Source: Acinetobacter piscicola
GTDB lineage: Bacteria > Pseudomonadota > Gammaproteobacteria > Pseudomonadales > Moraxellaceae
NCBI RefSeq assembly: GCF_002233755.1
Contig: NZ_NIFO01000006.1
Location: 1 to 64,000 of the forward strand
Length of the DNA stretch: 64,000 nt
Direction: 5' to 3'
Numbering within the stretch: position 1 is the first letter of the stretch; each line of letters opens with the position of its first letter. The notes below the pieces were generated by a model, which saw nothing but the letters and a program-made list of their open reading frames with translations, searched no databases and was not told the DNA's origin. Shown piece after piece: positions 26,299 through 40,172 of the stretch. The position numbers were made by a program, and so were the translations under genes.

Positions 26299-27702
26299 TT
26301 AAGGCAATTGCTTAATCGGACTGCCACCCAAAGCTTGCATCAAAGTAACATAAGCATTGTATTGATTTTGTTTGGTTTGAACCAACGATACTCGAGCATT
26401 TCGAGTTGTTTCCTGTGCATCCAATAAATTTTTCAATGCAATTGCACCATTACGATAACGTACTTCAGTTAAACGCTCCGTTTTTTCAGCAAGCTCTAAA
26501 TTTTTTTGCTGAAAAGTCACTTGCTTGTCTAATTCACTACGGTTTGACAGCGCATTTTCAGTATCGGCAAATGCTTGATATAGCGTATTACGATACTGAA
26601 TAATTGCTTTTTCATAGTCCAATTCACTGATCTTGATATCTTTCTTCATATCATTATATTGAAGAAACGGTAAGCTCAAGCTTGCACCTAAAGTCAGAGC
26701 AGGGTTTTTCAATAAATTGGTCAATGATGTACTGGTCGAGCCTAAATTTCCAGTAAGGCTAATGGAAGGGTAGTAACTGGCTTTGGTTGCATCTTTGGTT
26801 GCTAATGACTCACGTAAACGTAATTCAGCAGCACGTAAATCAGGACGACGAGACAAAATATCCGCAGGTAAACCCGACGCAATATTCGGCAAACTGATAC
26901 GAGGTAAACGTTTAGGCTCTTGAATATTCAATTGCTGAACTGGAATTTGTAGTAACACCGCTAATGCAGTACGAGCTTCAACCAACTGCTGCTCAATTTG
27001 ACTTAAACTGGCTTTTTGACTTTGCACAGATTGCTCAGCCTGCGTCAAATCGAGACCAGAAACAGCTCCTGCTCGATACTGTGTTCGTACCAATTCATAG
27101 GTTTTTTGTGTTGCGGCTAAACTTTGTTGTGCTGTGCTATAACGCTCATTCAAATAGCCCAATTGCCAATATAAATTTGCAGTTGTTCCCACTAAAGTTT
27201 GCCCAGTGGCTTGCAAATCTTGTTCAGTGGCTAAAGATTCCCATTTGGCTGCCTCAGTTTGACGAGCCAATTTTCCAAACAAGTCAACTTCATAGCTCAC
27301 ACCTGCACTTAAAGATACACCTTTGGCAGCATCATCACCTGAATTTAGATCAAAACTATGTCCTGTCGATACGCCTGAGTTGACACGAGGTCCTTGTTGG
27401 TCACGTGCCAAACCAGCTTTTAAACGTGCAGTTTGTAAATTGATGCCAGCAACAGCCAAATCAGCATTACGTTGAATAACTTGATCCACCAATTGGTTGA
27501 GCTGAGTGTCTCCAAATAAAGTCCACCACTGATCTGCATACAAATCTGCATGGATCTGTTGAGATTTCGCCTTGTCATAAGCAAAGCTATTCGGAATTTG
27601 CACAGAAGGTGCTTCATAGGGAGTTTTGACTACAGCAGCACATCCGACCAATGAACTTCCAAGAATCAAGGCTGTTACAAGTTTTGTTAAATTCATTTGC
27701 AT
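26299..27702 (-). CDS. Outer-membrane efflux lipoprotein (NodT/TolC type)
   Basis: 467 residues from the ATG at 27702 (AAGGA eight bases upstream); a longer frame would run into macB. The signal peptide ends in lipobox LVGC. The TolC fold is an internal duplication with repeated long-helix pairs; RRPDLRAAELRLRES and the DAQETTRNARVSL helix are typical of NodT-type lipidated channels. It should form the trimeric outer-membrane duct for the MacAB pump encoded directly upstream (22 bases). Third gene of a complete tripartite efflux operon. Confidence 0.92.
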   Translation of the reverse strand: MQMNLTKLVTALILGSSLVGCAAVVKTPYEAPSVQIPNSFAYDKAKSQQIHADLYADQWWTLFGDTQLNQLVDQVIQRNADLAVAGINLQTARLKAGLARDQQGPRVNSGVSTGHSFDLNSGDDAAKGVSLSAGVSYEVDLFGKLARQTEAAKWESLATEQDLQATGQTLVGTTANLYWQLGYLNERYSTAQQSLAATQKTYELVRTQYRAGAVSGLDLTQAEQSVQSQKASLSQIEQQLVEARTALAVLLQIPVQQLNIQEPKRLPRISLPNIASGLPADILSRRPDLRAAELRLRESLATKDATKASYYPSISLTGNLGSTSTSLTNLLKNPALTLGASLSLPFLQYNDMKKDIKISELDYEKAIIQYRNTLYQAFADTENALSNRSELDKQVTFQQKNLELAEKTERLTEVRYRNGAIALKNLLDAQETTRNARVSLVQTKQNQYNAYVTLMQALGGSPIKQLP

Positions 27703-27724
27703 GAAATTTTTCCTTATTCTTTGA

Positions 27725-29719
27725 TTATTCACGGGACAGTGCATCAACAGGATTGAGCTGTGCTGCATTACGTGCAGGAATGAATCCAAACACCACACCA
27801 ATCAAAGTTGAACAGACGAAAGCGGCAATAATTGAAGTTGTTGAATAGGCCATTTGGAAGGAGCCTTTGGCCACTTGACTAAAGAGTTGTCCGATTCCTA
27901 AAGAGAGTAGAACACCTAAAATGCCACCTAGAATACAGACTAAAATTGCTTCAATTAAAAACTGCTGCAAAATATCGCTTTGACGCGCACCTACAGCCAT
28001 ACGTACCCCAATTTCTTGGGTACGTTCTGTCACAGAGACCAACATGATATTCATGACACCAATACCGCCGACCACCAGTGAAATGACTGCAATCGCAGAA
28101 ACCAATAAGGTCATGGTCTGTGTGGTTTGTTCAATAGTTTCACGAATACTATCTGAGTTTTGAGTAAATACATCTTGAGCACCGTGGCGTTGTTCAAGTA
28201 AAGATAGAATGGCATTTTCAGCAACAGCCGTTGGATATTCATCTTTCACTCGGACAATAATACTTCGTACATTGGCTTGACCTAACATGCGACTCATGAC
28301 TGTTGAATACGGTAAATAGACATTTAGACTGTCAGAATTTCCCATCATGCCTTGTTGCGCATCCACAACGCCAATGATTCGGCTTGGGACACTGCCGAGT
28401 AAAATGACTTGTCCTAAAGGATCTGTACCATCACTAAAGAAGGTTTTTTTAGTATTTGAATCAATCACCACATCTTGAGCACGTTGCGTCACGCTTTGCT
28501 TATCAAAAGCTTGCCCCGAGGCAAAGGTTAAACCTTTTACATTAAAGAAGTCGTTACTGACTCCATTGACTGTGGCAGAAGCTTCAATTTCTTTAAAACG
28601 AGCAGTGACACTACTATTCACCGTCGGACTGACGGCTTCAACATAGGGCTGTTCAGAGAGTGCATCGGCATCGGAGGGAACGAGGGTTTTAAACTGCGCT
28701 GTTTTGGAGTTATCGCCAAAGCCACGACCTTGGAACACCGTAATGGTATTGGTACCTAAACTGCTAATATTTTCAAGGATCTGTTTTTGCGAACCATTGC
28801 CTAGAGCAACGACTGAAACCACAGAGGCAATCCCAATAATGATGCCGAGCATGGTGAGGAATGTACGCATACGATGCGCATTCATTGCCAATAAAGCCAT
28901 ACGGAATGCTTCAGCAAAACGGTCTAATGCAGAACGCCATTTTGAAGATTTTTTTCGACTAGATTTTGGCTCATTCTCTACAACAACATCAATTTCTTTA
29001 TCATGCTCAGGTGTATTCGGGCGGTCTGAAATAATATTGCCATCACTGATCTCAATAATACGTGTCGCATTTTTAGCAACATTCATATCATGGGTGACTA
29101 AAATGATGGTGTGACCTTTGGCATTGAGTTCACGTAAAATACGTATCACTTCAACACCACTATTTTTATCCAATGCACCTGTTGGCTCATCGGCAAGGAT
29201 TACATCACCACCATTCATCAAGGCACGAGCAATCGACACACGTTGTTGTTGACCACCTGAGAGCTGATTCGGACGGTTTTGAGTTTTTTCGCCAAGACCT
29301 AAATCAGTCAATATTTCATGTGCACGTTTTTGGCGAACAGTCGGATCCATACCTGCATAAATGGCAGGCACTTCAACGTTTCCAGCTGCATTTAAATCGC
29401 CAAGTAAGTGATAACGCTGAAAAATAAAACCAAAATATTCACGACGAAGCTGTGCCAATTCATCTGCTTCAAGTTCACGAGTTTCTCGTCCATTGACTTG
29501 ATAGCTACCCGAAGTGGGTTGGTCTAAACAACCCAAAATATTCATTAATGTTGATTTACCAGAGCCTGATTGTCCAACAATAGCAACCAGTTCTCCTGCA
29601 TAAATTTTTAAATTAATGCTTTTTAAAATTTGAATCGTGGATTCACCCGCAGGGAACTCACGAATCAGATTATTCACCTCTAACAGAGGTTGGTCGATCT
29701 GATTATTGTTTTGTTCCAT
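27725..29719 (-). CDS. macB: Macrolide-type ABC exporter MacB
   Basis: 664 residues. The N-terminal ATPase has Walker [10 protein letters not shown], signature LSGGQQQR and Walker [14 protein letters not shown] transmembrane helix near residue 285 precedes the large periplasmic domain (~310-530). The C-terminal FtsX-like permease has three helices with [13 protein letters not shown]. MacB is a mechanotransmission ABC transporter that pushes periplasmic substrates through MacA and an outer-membrane channel. Start lies two bases after the macA stop. Confidence 0.96.
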   Translation of the reverse strand: MEQNNNQIDQPLLEVNNLIREFPAGESTIQILKSINLKIYAGELVAIVGQSGSGKSTLMNILGCLDQPTSGSYQVNGRETRELEADELAQLRREYFGFIFQRYHLLGDLNAAGNVEVPAIYAGMDPTVRQKRAHEILTDLGLGEKTQNRPNQLSGGQQQRVSIARALMNGGDVILADEPTGALDKNSGVEVIRILRELNAKGHTIILVTHDMNVAKNATRIIEISDGNIISDRPNTPEHDKEIDVVVENEPKSSRKKSSKWRSALDRFAEAFRMALLAMNAHRMRTFLTMLGIIIGIASVVSVVALGNGSQKQILENISSLGTNTITVFQGRGFGDNSKTAQFKTLVPSDADALSEQPYVEAVSPTVNSSVTARFKEIEASATVNGVSNDFFNVKGLTFASGQAFDKQSVTQRAQDVVIDSNTKKTFFSDGTDPLGQVILLGSVPSRIIGVVDAQQGMMGNSDSLNVYLPYSTVMSRMLGQANVRSIIVRVKDEYPTAVAENAILSLLEQRHGAQDVFTQNSDSIRETIEQTTQTMTLLVSAIAVISLVVGGIGVMNIMLVSVTERTQEIGVRMAVGARQSDILQQFLIEAILVCILGGILGVLLSLGIGQLFSQVAKGSFQMAYSTTSIIAAFVCSTLIGVVFGFIPARNAAQLNPVDALSRE

Positions 29720-29721
29720 GC

Positions 29722-31077
29722 TTAAAATCTCATTGCGCCACTACGGTTACTACGCTTAGCAGCATCATTCGATGTATCAGAACCATCTGCCAAGATAACT
29801 TGTTCACCTTCATTCAAACCACGTAACACTTGTGCGGTCACGCGGTTGTTTAATCCAACTAAGACTTGTTTGCGTTTAGTTGTGTTATCCGCTTGGAGTA
29901 TACGAACGACAGCGACAGATGCTTTACCTTGCTCAACGAGTGCTTTTTCATCTGCTGTCAGTTGTAGACGTTCTGGGCGTTCACTATTGCCAGTGCCATT
30001 TTTATTGCTTTGGTTTTTTTGTGTTCCATTCGATTGCGTTGCACTTGCTGACGTATTCGAATTTTTATTACCTGAGCGTTCTGTACGATTTGAAGTTTGT
30101 AATGCGGCTGCAGGGATAGTCAGTGCATTTTTTGCTTCTGCTAAGATAATGTAAACCTGAGCAGTCATGTCGATACGCAATTTTCCATCATCGTTGGGAA
30201 CATCAAACAGGGCATTGTAATAAATTGCTGTACTTGAAGATGATGAAGAGTTGCTTGATGTTTCTGTATTGATTGATTCAGGTGCAGGCTCGACCTGACG
30301 CAAAGTTGCATAACGCTTTTTCTCGCTATCACCTAAAGTGGTAAAATACACTTTTTGACCTTCTTCAACCTTCATCACATCCGCTTCAGAAATTTGTGCT
30401 TTGATGGTCATGGTGTCTAATTTTGCCAATTTCACAATCGTTGGTGCACTTTGGTTTGCGTTTACGGTTTGACCTTCTTCAGTCACAATTGCAACCACAG
30501 TTCCATCCATTGGTGCCACAATACGGGTATAACCTAAGTCTTCTTTGGCTGTTGCTTGAGTTAAACGTGATTGTTCAATTTGTGCATTCATGGCCGTAAT
30601 ATCGGCTTGAGCTGTTTTAAAGGCAGCTAAAGCACTTTCATATTCTGCTTTCGATGTTGCATCTTGAGCAAACATATTCTTTTGACGGTTATATTCTGCT
30701 TCGGCTTTGGCTAATGTTGCTTGTTTGGTTGCCAACTGCGCTTGTTGGTTTTTGATATTGGCTTCCGTGGTTTTTAATTCATTTTCCTGACGGACTGAAT
30801 CAATTTGTGCAATCAGTTGGCCTTGCTTCACTTGGTCACCCAATTTCACATACATTTTTTTGACTTGACCTGAAACCTGCGCACCAACACTGACCATTTT
30901 GGTTGCTTCTAAGTCACCTGTAGCAAGAACAGAGTCTTCAATATCTCCACGGCTAGCTTCTGCCGTGATGTACTGTGGTTGTTCATTTTTAGGTTTAAGC
31001 ATAAACCAAGAAATAGTTGCAATAATGGCAAGACAAACCGCTATTAGAATGGCTTTTGCAGGTTTTATTTTTGGCAT
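29722..31077 (-). CDS. macA: Periplasmic adaptor MacA
   Basis: 451 residues from the ATG at 31077. Upstream in-frame ATGs would put coding over the promoter and palindrome at 31161-31192, and the residues gained have no adaptor similarity. An N-terminal membrane anchor ([19 protein letters not shown]) is followed by lipoyl/barrel-sandwich halves ([20 protein letters not shown] and [14 protein letters not shown]) around a helical hairpin, then a beta-barrel. Odd features are a Ser-rich insert ([14 protein letters not shown]) and an Asn/Ser/Gln-rich insert near residue 360-395, longer than in E. coli MacA. No clear ribosome site. Confidence 0.93.
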   Translation of the reverse strand: MPKIKPAKAILIAVCLAIIATISWFMLKPKNEQPQYITAEASRGDIEDSVLATGDLEATKMVSVGAQVSGQVKKMYVKLGDQVKQGQLIAQIDSVRQENELKTTEANIKNQQAQLATKQATLAKAEAEYNRQKNMFAQDATSKAEYESALAAFKTAQADITAMNAQIEQSRLTQATAKEDLGYTRIVAPMDGTVVAIVTEEGQTVNANQSAPTIVKLAKLDTMTIKAQISEADVMKVEEGQKVYFTTLGDSEKKRYATLRQVEPAPESINTETSSNSSSSSSTAIYYNALFDVPNDDGKLRIDMTAQVYIILAEAKNALTIPAAALQTSNRTERSGNKNSNTSASATQSNGTQKNQSNKNGTGNSERPERLQLTADEKALVEQGKASVAVVRILQADNTTKRKQVLVGLNNRVTAQVLRGLNEGEQVILADGSDTSNDAAKRSNRSGAMRF

Positions 31078-31160
31078 GGCAAATGAATGGCTGATTTGAA
31101 AATTGATTAAATTATAATGAGCAATTAAGGATAAAGCGTGAATTTTTTCAAATAAATAGA

Positions 31161-31192
31161 AATGAGAATTATTTTCCATACTAATTCTCATT
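31161..31192 (-). promoter_or_regulatory. Fur-box-like palindrome upstream of macA
   Basis: A perfect 11-bp inverted repeat, AATGAGAATTA (31161-31171) and TAATTCTCATT (31182-31192), with a 10-base spacer, 84 bases before the macA ATG. Its left half also reads TGAGAAT-T-ATTTTCC, 11 of 14 positions of the Fur 7-1-7 model TGATAAT-N-ATTATCA. A TATAAT -10-like hexamer lies between it and macA on the minus strand. Binding by Fur is inferred, not shown. Confidence 0.5.
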
Positions 31193-31218
31193 GTTTTCAT
31201 TTTATAAAATATTGAGGT

Positions 31219-32211
31219 TTAAGTATTGATAAATAATGTTTTCCCACACAGTTCAGCAATACACTGTTGAATTAAATGTTCAGGATTTTCTTTACTTAGA
31301 CCTTTAATCGCAGCATCGATACGTAATAAAAGTTGTGGCCAATTCAAAAAAGCACGAGGATTTAAGCGTCTAAGTGTTTGTTGGTAATGAGAAACTTTAG
31401 TTTTCCAAATACCCAGTTGTAACGCATTTTGTGGTTGTTCATACAATTGCATCAAAAGACGCATTTCTTTACTGATCGTCCACAGAATTAAACTGTTTGG
31501 TTCACCAGATTCAATGAGGTATTGGAAAATTTTAACGGATAAGGCTAAGTTTCCAGAAAGCAATGCATCACTCAAATCGAAAGTGCTATAGCGAGACTGA
31601 TCTTGTAGACATTCTTGCAAATGTTCAATTTCAATTTGCTTCTGATCTGGAAATGTATCTGCAACTCGCATCAAGCTATTTTTTGCCGCCAATAGATTAT
31701 GTTCATGGTGCTGTTCTAACCATGTCCATGCATCTTGATTGAGTTGCACACCCAATTGATCCGCTTCTATAGACAAAATACGTTGACGGTCTTGTGGGTA
31801 ATTTGCTGTCAGTGAAACGACCACACCATTGGCTTCTACAGTTTGAAAAAAGCTTGATTTTAAACTTGCAGAATCTTGCTTAGGCATGACAATTAAAAGC
31901 AAATTATGTTCATTGTGTTGAATATATTGCTTAAGTTGTTTGAGTGCATTGGCATCTGGTTTGATATTGCCATGTACTTCGATCGCTAAGTTCTGCGAAA
32001 AAAGCGACAAACTGTTTAATGCATTAAATACATTTTTCCAGTCTGCGACACTATTTAAATCATAACGCTGTCTTTCAATTTCATGTGATGCCCAACTTTT
32101 ACGAAAGGCATCTAAAACATTTTGTTCTAAAAGTGGTTCTTGACCATATAAAATCCAAGCTCCACGAGCTTCATCGACTCTTTTTAAGGCTTGTAAATAG
32201 TCAAGTTTCAT
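31219..32211 (-). CDS. holA: DNA polymerase III delta subunit
   Basis: 330 residues from the ATG at 32211, eight bases after the lptE stop. The opening MKLDYLQALKRVDEARGAWILYGQEPLLEQ is the delta N-terminal domain pattern (RGAWILYGQEPLL segment). The C-terminal collar helix region with LILWTISKEMRLLMQL follows. It loads the sliding clamp as part of the gamma/tau complex and binds beta directly. No clear ribosome site; translation may be coupled to lptE, a pairing conserved in gammaproteobacteria. Confidence 0.94.
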   Translation of the reverse strand: MKLDYLQALKRVDEARGAWILYGQEPLLEQNVLDAFRKSWASHEIERQRYDLNSVADWKNVFNALNSLSLFSQNLAIEVHGNIKPDANALKQLKQYIQHNEHNLLLIVMPKQDSASLKSSFFQTVEANGVVVSLTANYPQDRQRILSIEADQLGVQLNQDAWTWLEQHHEHNLLAAKNSLMRVADTFPDQKQIEIEHLQECLQDQSRYSTFDLSDALLSGNLALSVKIFQYLIESGEPNSLILWTISKEMRLLMQLYEQPQNALQLGIWKTKVSHYQQTLRRLNPRAFLNWPQLLLRIDAAIKGLSKENPEHLIQQCIAELCGKTLFINT

Positions 32212-32218
32212 ACTGAAT

Positions 32219-32752
32219 TTATTGCGCCGCAGGTTGGATATTGATGGATTTTGCTTTTGGTAAGCGATTTGCCGCAATTTGACGAGTCATTTGCTGAGCA
32301 ATATCATCAATCAAAATTTGACTTAAATAATTGTACTGTTGGTCATCTGTATTGACCGTTTCAACATCATATTGATAACTGCGTGAAGCGGTTAATGTAC
32401 GTGGTTCAGTAATTGGATTGCCTTGTTTATCTTCAATTTGGAAAGTGACGCTCAAACGTAATAAAGTTTCAATTAGCTTACCATTGAGTTCATGGCGAAC
32501 AGGTTTGTAATCCAGTACACGTAACACATAAGCATCATTGGCATTACTGAGTTGAACGCCAGTTGCAGTTAAATACACACTGAGCTTTTTCTCAAGATCA
32601 TCGGTATTTTTAGGAAGTTGTAAGTTTAATTTTGTATAAACCAAAGGCGTTGCTTGTGCATTGGTGCCTTTTAAGTGAAAGCCACAGCCGACTAAGCCCG
32701 CACTTAGACCCAAAGTTAATACAACTGCGGCAACACGTTGAACTAAATGCAT
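32219..32752 (-). CDS. lptE: LPS-assembly lipoprotein LptE
   Basis: 177 residues from the ATG at 32752 (AGAGGA six bases upstream). Signal peptide with lipobox LVGC, then GFHLKGT, the signature start of mature LptE. It plugs the LptD barrel at the outer membrane and helps insert lipopolysaccharide or lipooligosaccharide. Upstream of holA in the same transcript; separated from leuS by a terminator and hairpin repeats. Confidence 0.94.
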   Translation of the reverse strand: MHLVQRVAAVVLTLGLSAGLVGCGFHLKGTNAQATPLVYTKLNLQLPKNTDDLEKKLSVYLTATGVQLSNANDAYVLRVLDYKPVRHELNGKLIETLLRLSVTFQIEDKQGNPITEPRTLTASRSYQYDVETVNTDDQQYNYLSQILIDDIAQQMTRQIAANRLPKAKSINIQPAAQ

Positions 32753-32823
32753 GCTTTGTCCTCTTTGATATTCCAAAATTTATGGAATATTTAATTTTTT
32801 AAAATTCACCACATTTTAGAATT

Positions 32824-32850
32824 AAAGCCCGTTGAATGACAACGGGCTTT
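32824..32850 (-). terminator. Hairpin terminator between leuS and lptE
   Basis: Eleven-pair perfect stem AAAGCCCGTTG with CAACGGGCTTT and a five-base loop; on the minus strand it is followed by a short T-rich stretch. It lies downstream of leuS in the direction of transcription. Confidence 0.7.
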
Positions 32851-32878
32851 GTTTGGGTTTTGTTTATCGCTTTCAGTT

Positions 32879-32950
32879 CCTTCTCCCTCAGGGAGAAGGT
32901 TAGGATGAGGGGAATTTACCTCTCCCTAGCCCTCTCCTAGAAGGAGAGGG
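32879..32950. repeat. CTCTCC/GGAGAG hairpin repeat, copy 2 (double hairpin)
   Basis: Two perfect nine-pair hairpins: CCTTCTCCC-TCA-GGGAGAAGG at 32879-32899 and CCCTCTCCT-AGA-AGGAGAGGG at 32930-32950, joined by TTAGGATGAGGGG. Same base style as the elements at 15894 and 38968. It fills most of the space between the leuS stop and its terminator. Confidence 0.75.
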
Positions 32951-32976
32951 AACTTAAGAAGGAGCTTTAAAGCGTT

Positions 32977-35682
<2,706 letters not shown>

Positions 35683-35697
35683 TTAAAACTGAAAAAA

Positions 35698-35727
35698 TTA
35701 AAGTGTTTTATTATTTTGGCACTTTAA
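35698..35727 (-). terminator. Terminator of the DUF4124 gene
   Basis: On the minus strand TTAAAGTG pairs with CACTTTAA around a 14-base loop and is followed by T6, just after the stop codon. Confidence 0.6.
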
Positions 35728-35732
35728 TCCAA

Positions 35733-36122
35733 TTATCGAGCAACTTCGGCATTTGAAGACACCTTTTGAGCATTTTGTAATGCGGCATTCGCTTCTTTTT
35801 GCTGATCGACTATTGGTGCTGAATTTTGCCCATTCGCAACAGGTTGTGGTGCAGTTTGTGGCACAGCTGGCTGAGTGGCCACAGGCTGTACAGGCACAGG
35901 TGCAGTTTTTACTGGTGTTGAATTTCCTCCCCAACCATAAGTATCTACTTTTGTTTTACTCCGTGAGTTTTTAGGTGGCGGTGTTGTGGTGTAATGTGTA
36001 GAACCTTTGCTATCTACCCATTTATAATATTGTTTTGCATGCGTTGTCGTCATTGTCATGCCTAGTGTAGCTGCTACCAATGTCGCTAGAACCGTATGTG
36101 TCAGACCATGTTTTTGTTTCAT
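35733..36122 (-). CDS. Secreted DUF4124-domain protein
   Basis: 129 residues. Signal peptide to about residue 29 (ending TTHA), then the DUF4124 core KQYYKWVDSKGSTHYTTTPP at residues ~30-50. This is a short beta motif (x-W-x-D-x-x-G-x-x-H-Y) common in periplasmic proteins of proteobacteria. The second half is a Pro/Val/Gln-rich disordered tail. Role unknown. It has its own terminator, and a ~570-base gap separates it from ilvI. Confidence 0.82.
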   Translation of the reverse strand: MKQKHGLTHTVLATLVAATLGMTMTTTHAKQYYKWVDSKGSTHYTTTPPPKNSRSKTKVDTYGWGGNSTPVKTAPVPVQPVATQPAVPQTAPQPVANGQNSAPIVDQQKEANAALQNAQKVSSNAEVAR

Positions 36123-36700
36123 TATTAAAAGACCTTTGCGTCAACTTTATATAAACAGGACGTTAAAATTTTCCGAGTTGTTAATATACATTGGATCTTT
36201 TTATACGAACCTGCATATTTAACTGGATTTGTTTATATTTTATACTATTTTGTATTTTTTTAAATAATTCTCTCGAAATTTTATTGATTTATAAGTGATT
36301 GAAATTTTATTTATAAATCATTCAAAAAAAAGGAATAGTTTTAAAAATAAGCGGATGGTAAATAATCAATAAAAACCCAGCGAGAAACCTTGACTTTGTT
36401 CGCTAAAACTACAAAAATGCTTGCTTTAGTTTCAGATGTTTTATTCGATCACCCTTCGAATAAAAGTATCAAAGCAGGCAATAACGTTTTCTCTAAGCCG
36501 AGAAAACGAACCTAACCGAAAAATGTTTATCCCAACATATTTCAGTGATTCATATAGCTCAAACGGCTGTGCGAAGATTTTATTATTTATTGCTGCAAAA
36601 ACTTTTAAATATGTGTGCTATAACAGAGCGCACAATCAACGAATGAAAACACAGACTATGTCTCCCATAGGGCTGTGGAAAAAAGATTAGGGTGAATACG
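36123..36700 (+). promoter_or_regulatory. Long gene-free leader upstream of ilvI
   Basis: 578 bases with no supported gene. A 32-codon frame at 36417-36515 and an 84-codon frame at 36436-36690 both lack ribosome sites and family similarity. I see no clear attenuator (no run of Ile/Val/Leu codons followed by a terminator hairpin). The first ~200 bases are extremely AT-rich. The stretch must hold the ilvI promoter and the divergent DUF4124 promoter; any further regulatory content is unresolved. Confidence 0.4.
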
Positions 36701-38428
36701 TTGGAACTTTTATCTGGTGGTGAAATGCTAGTTCGTGCATTGGCGGACGAAGGCGTTGAACATGTTTTTGGATATCCAGGCGGCGCAGTATTACATATTT
36801 ATGATGCGCTATTTAAACAAGATAAAATCAATCATTATCTCGTACGTCATGAGCAAGCTGCTGGTCATATGGCAGATGCTTATTCACGCGTAACGGGCAA
36901 AACAGGCGTGGTGCTCGTCACTTCTGGACCTGGCGCAACAAATACCGTAACACCAATTGCAACAGCTTATATGGACTCAATCCCAATGGTGATTTTGTCT
37001 GGTCAAGTTGCATCGCATTTGATTGGTGAAGACGCTTTCCAAGAAACGGATATGGTCGGTATTTCTCGTCCGATCGTAAAACACAGTTTCCAAGTGCGTC
37101 ATGCGAGTGAAATTCCTTCAATTATTAAAAAAGCATTTTATATTGCATCTTCTGGTCGTCCGGGACCTGTTGTTGTTGATATTCCTAAAGATGTAACTAA
37201 TCCTGCTGAAAAATTTGCTTACGAATATCCTGATAAAGTGAAAATGCGCTCTTATCAGCCACCTCAAAGAGGTCATTCAGGTCAAATTCGTAAAGCTATT
37301 GAAGAACTGATTAACGCTAAACGCCCTGTTATTTATACAGGTGGTGGTGTTGTTCAGGGGAATGCTTCTGGATTATTGACTGAATTAGCACATTTATTAA
37401 ATTACCCAGTGACCAATACCTTGATGGGCTTGGGTGGTTTTCCTGGTAATGATGAGCAATTCATTGGCATGTTGGGTATGCACGGGACTTATGAAGCCAA
37501 TATGACCATGCATAATGCAGATGTTATTTTGGCAATCGGTGCGCGTTTTGATGACCGTGTAACCAATAACCCTGCTAAATTCTGTACCAATGCTAAAGTG
37601 ATTCATATTGATATCGATCCTGCGACGATTTCAAAAACAATCATGGCACATATTCCAATTGTGGGTGCGGTAGAACCTGTACTTCAAGAAATGTTGGTTC
37701 AATTGAAACAAATGAATGTTTCAAAACCAAATCCTGAAGAGATCGCAGCATGGTGGGCACAGATCAATGAATGGCGCAAAGTTCATGGTTTACGTTATGA
37801 ACCTGGCGTTGATGGTGTGATGAAACCACAACAAGTGGTTGAAGCATTGGATCGTATTACCAATGGTGAAGCGATCATTACTTCAGACGTTGGTCAGCAT
37901 CAAATGTTTGGTGCAATGTATTATAAATACAAGCGTCCTCGCCAATGGATCAACTCAGGTGGTCTAGGCACGATGGGTGTAGGCTTGCCATACGCAATGG
38001 CAGCTAAGCTTGCTTTCCCTGATCAGCAAGTAGTGTGTATCACTGGTGAAGCATCGATTCAGATGTGTATCCAAGAGTTATCGACCTGTAAGCAATATGG
38101 CATGAATTTTAAAATTTTATGCTTAAATAACCGTGCTTTAGGTATGGTTAAACAATGGCAAGATATGAACTATGAAGGACGTCATTCAAGTTCTTATATC
38201 GAGTCATTGCCTGATTTTCCAAAATTAATGGAAGCTTACGGTCATGTAGGTATTCAAATTGATCATGCGGATGAGCTTGAATCTAAGCTTCAAGAAGCAA
38301 TGGCAATTAATGATAAATGTGTATTCATCAATGTGATGGTTGACCGTACAGAGCATGTATATCCAATGCTTATTGCAGGTCAATCTATGCAAGATATGTG
38401 GTTGTCTAAAGGGGAGCGTACTGAATGA
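36701..38428 (+). CDS. ilvI: Acetolactate synthase large subunit
   Basis: 575 residues if started at the TTG at 36701, which has TAGGG seven bases upstream and gives [14 protein letters not shown], aligned with the E. coli IlvI start. A GTG at 36692 adds three residues. It is a ThDP enzyme: [11 protein letters not shown] with the catalytic Glu near residue 48, central FAD-binding domain, and C-terminal [19 protein letters not shown]hDP/Mg segment. It condenses pyruvate (or pyruvate and 2-oxobutyrate) in valine, leucine and isoleucine synthesis. Overlaps ilvH by four bases (ATGA). Confidence 0.95.
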   Translation: MELLSGGEMLVRALADEGVEHVFGYPGGAVLHIYDALFKQDKINHYLVRHEQAAGHMADAYSRVTGKTGVVLVTSGPGATNTVTPIATAYMDSIPMVILSGQVASHLIGEDAFQETDMVGISRPIVKHSFQVRHASEIPSIIKKAFYIASSGRPGPVVVDIPKDVTNPAEKFAYEYPDKVKMRSYQPPQRGHSGQIRKAIEELINAKRPVIYTGGGVVQGNASGLLTELAHLLNYPVTNTLMGLGGFPGNDEQFIGMLGMHGTYEANMTMHNADVILAIGARFDDRVTNNPAKFCTNAKVIHIDIDPATISKTIMAHIPIVGAVEPVLQEMLVQLKQMNVSKPNPEEIAAWWAQINEWRKVHGLRYEPGVDGVMKPQQVVEALDRITNGEAIITSDVGQHQMFGAMYYKYKRPRQWINSGGLGTMGVGLPYAMAAKLAFPDQQVVCITGEASIQMCIQELSTCKQYGMNFKILCLNNRALGMVKQWQDMNYEGRHSSSYIESLPDFPKLMEAYGHVGIQIDHADELESKLQEAMAINDKCVFINVMVDRTEHVYPMLIAGQSMQDMWLSKGERTE

Positions 38429-38916
38429 GACATATTATTTCTGTACTCGTTGAAAACGAAGCTGGTGCGCTTTCTCGTCTAGTTGGTTTGTTTAGTCAGC
38501 GTAACTACAATATTGAAACACTGAATGTTGCACCTACTGAAGACCCAACGTTGTCGCGTTTAACGCTGACAACGTATGGTGATGATCACAAAATTGAACA
38601 GATTACCAAGCAACTCAATAAATTAGTTGAGGTTGTTAAAGTTGTTGATTTGTCTGAAGGCGCACATATTGAACGTGAACTAATGCTGATTAAAGTCAAG
38701 GCATTAGGTTCTGCGCGAGCTGAAATTAAGCGTACAGCTGATATTTTCCGTGCTCAAGTTGTCGATGTAACACCGACGACTTATACCATTCAAATTGCAG
38801 GTACAACAGAGAAGATCGATGGTTTTATTGATGCGCTTGCTGAAAATACAATTTTAGAAGTTGTGCGTTCAGGTGTATCTGGTATTGCTCGTGGTGAAAA
38901 AGTACTTTCACTCTAG
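38425..38916 (+). CDS. ilvH: Acetolactate synthase small (regulatory) subunit
   Basis: 163 residues. N-terminal ACT domain starting [26 protein letters not shown] (first block only: [18 protein letters not shown]) followed by the second ACT-like C-terminal domain ending [13 protein letters not shown]. It binds valine and confers feedback inhibition on the large subunit. Start overlaps the ilvI stop (ATGA), the standard coupled arrangement. Equivalent to ilvN in other nomenclature. Confidence 0.95.
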   Translation: MRHIISVLVENEAGALSRLVGLFSQRNYNIETLNVAPTEDPTLSRLTLTTYGDDHKIEQITKQLNKLVEVVKVVDLSEGAHIERELMLIKVKALGSARAEIKRTADIFRAQVVDVTPTTYTIQIAGTTEKIDGFIDALAENTILEVVRSGVSGIARGEKVLSL

Positions 38917-38951
38917 TTTTATCTCAATCAGTGATTAATATTTGATTTTTT

Positions 38952-38992
38952 ATTCCCTCATGTATAACCTCTCCTGACAATTGGAGAGGGAC
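38952..38992. repeat. CTCTCC/GGAGAG hairpin repeat, copy 3
   Basis: TTCCCTCATGTATAACCTCT lead-in and stem CCTCTCC (38968-38974) with GGAGAGG (38983-38989), then GACTT. Same layout as the elements at 15880 and 32879. It lies in the 148-base ilvH-ilvC spacer, so it could also act as an RNA hairpin between the two messages. Confidence 0.65.
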
Positions 38993-39001
38993 TTAGACTA
39001 G

Positions 39002-40081
<1,080 letters not shown>

Positions 40082-40097
40082 TTTTTAGTTTTCTTGT

Positions 40098-40127
40098 AAA
40101 AACCCACTCCTTTGAGTGGGTTTTTTT
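40098..40127 (+). terminator. Terminator after ilvC
   Basis: AAAACCCACTC-CTTT-GAGTGGGTTTT followed by further T; 11-pair stem. Confidence 0.9.
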
Positions 40128-40172
40128 GTGATAAATTACACATTCTTGATCATTTGAATGCCGTACTAAATC

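Noticed and set aside
26964..27383. 139-codon plus-strand frame antisense to the efflux channel gene
   Set aside because: Complement of a well-supported gene; Gln/His/Leu-rich translation with no signal or motif.
28704..29114. 136-codon plus-strand frame inside macB
   Set aside because: Antisense shadow of the conserved macB ATPase/linker region.
31078..31200. Longer MacA start giving about 41 extra N-terminal residues
   Set aside because: Would place coding over the palindrome and -10-like element, and the extra residues do not resemble adaptor N-termini.
36417..36515. 32-codon frame (starts MLALVSDVLF) as a possible ilv attenuator leader peptide
   Set aside because: No ribosome site, no dense run of branched-chain codons and no following terminator hairpin.
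36436..36690. 84-codon plus-strand frame before ilvI
   Set aside because: No ribosome site, no recognisable domain, and composition like the flanking non-coding DNA.
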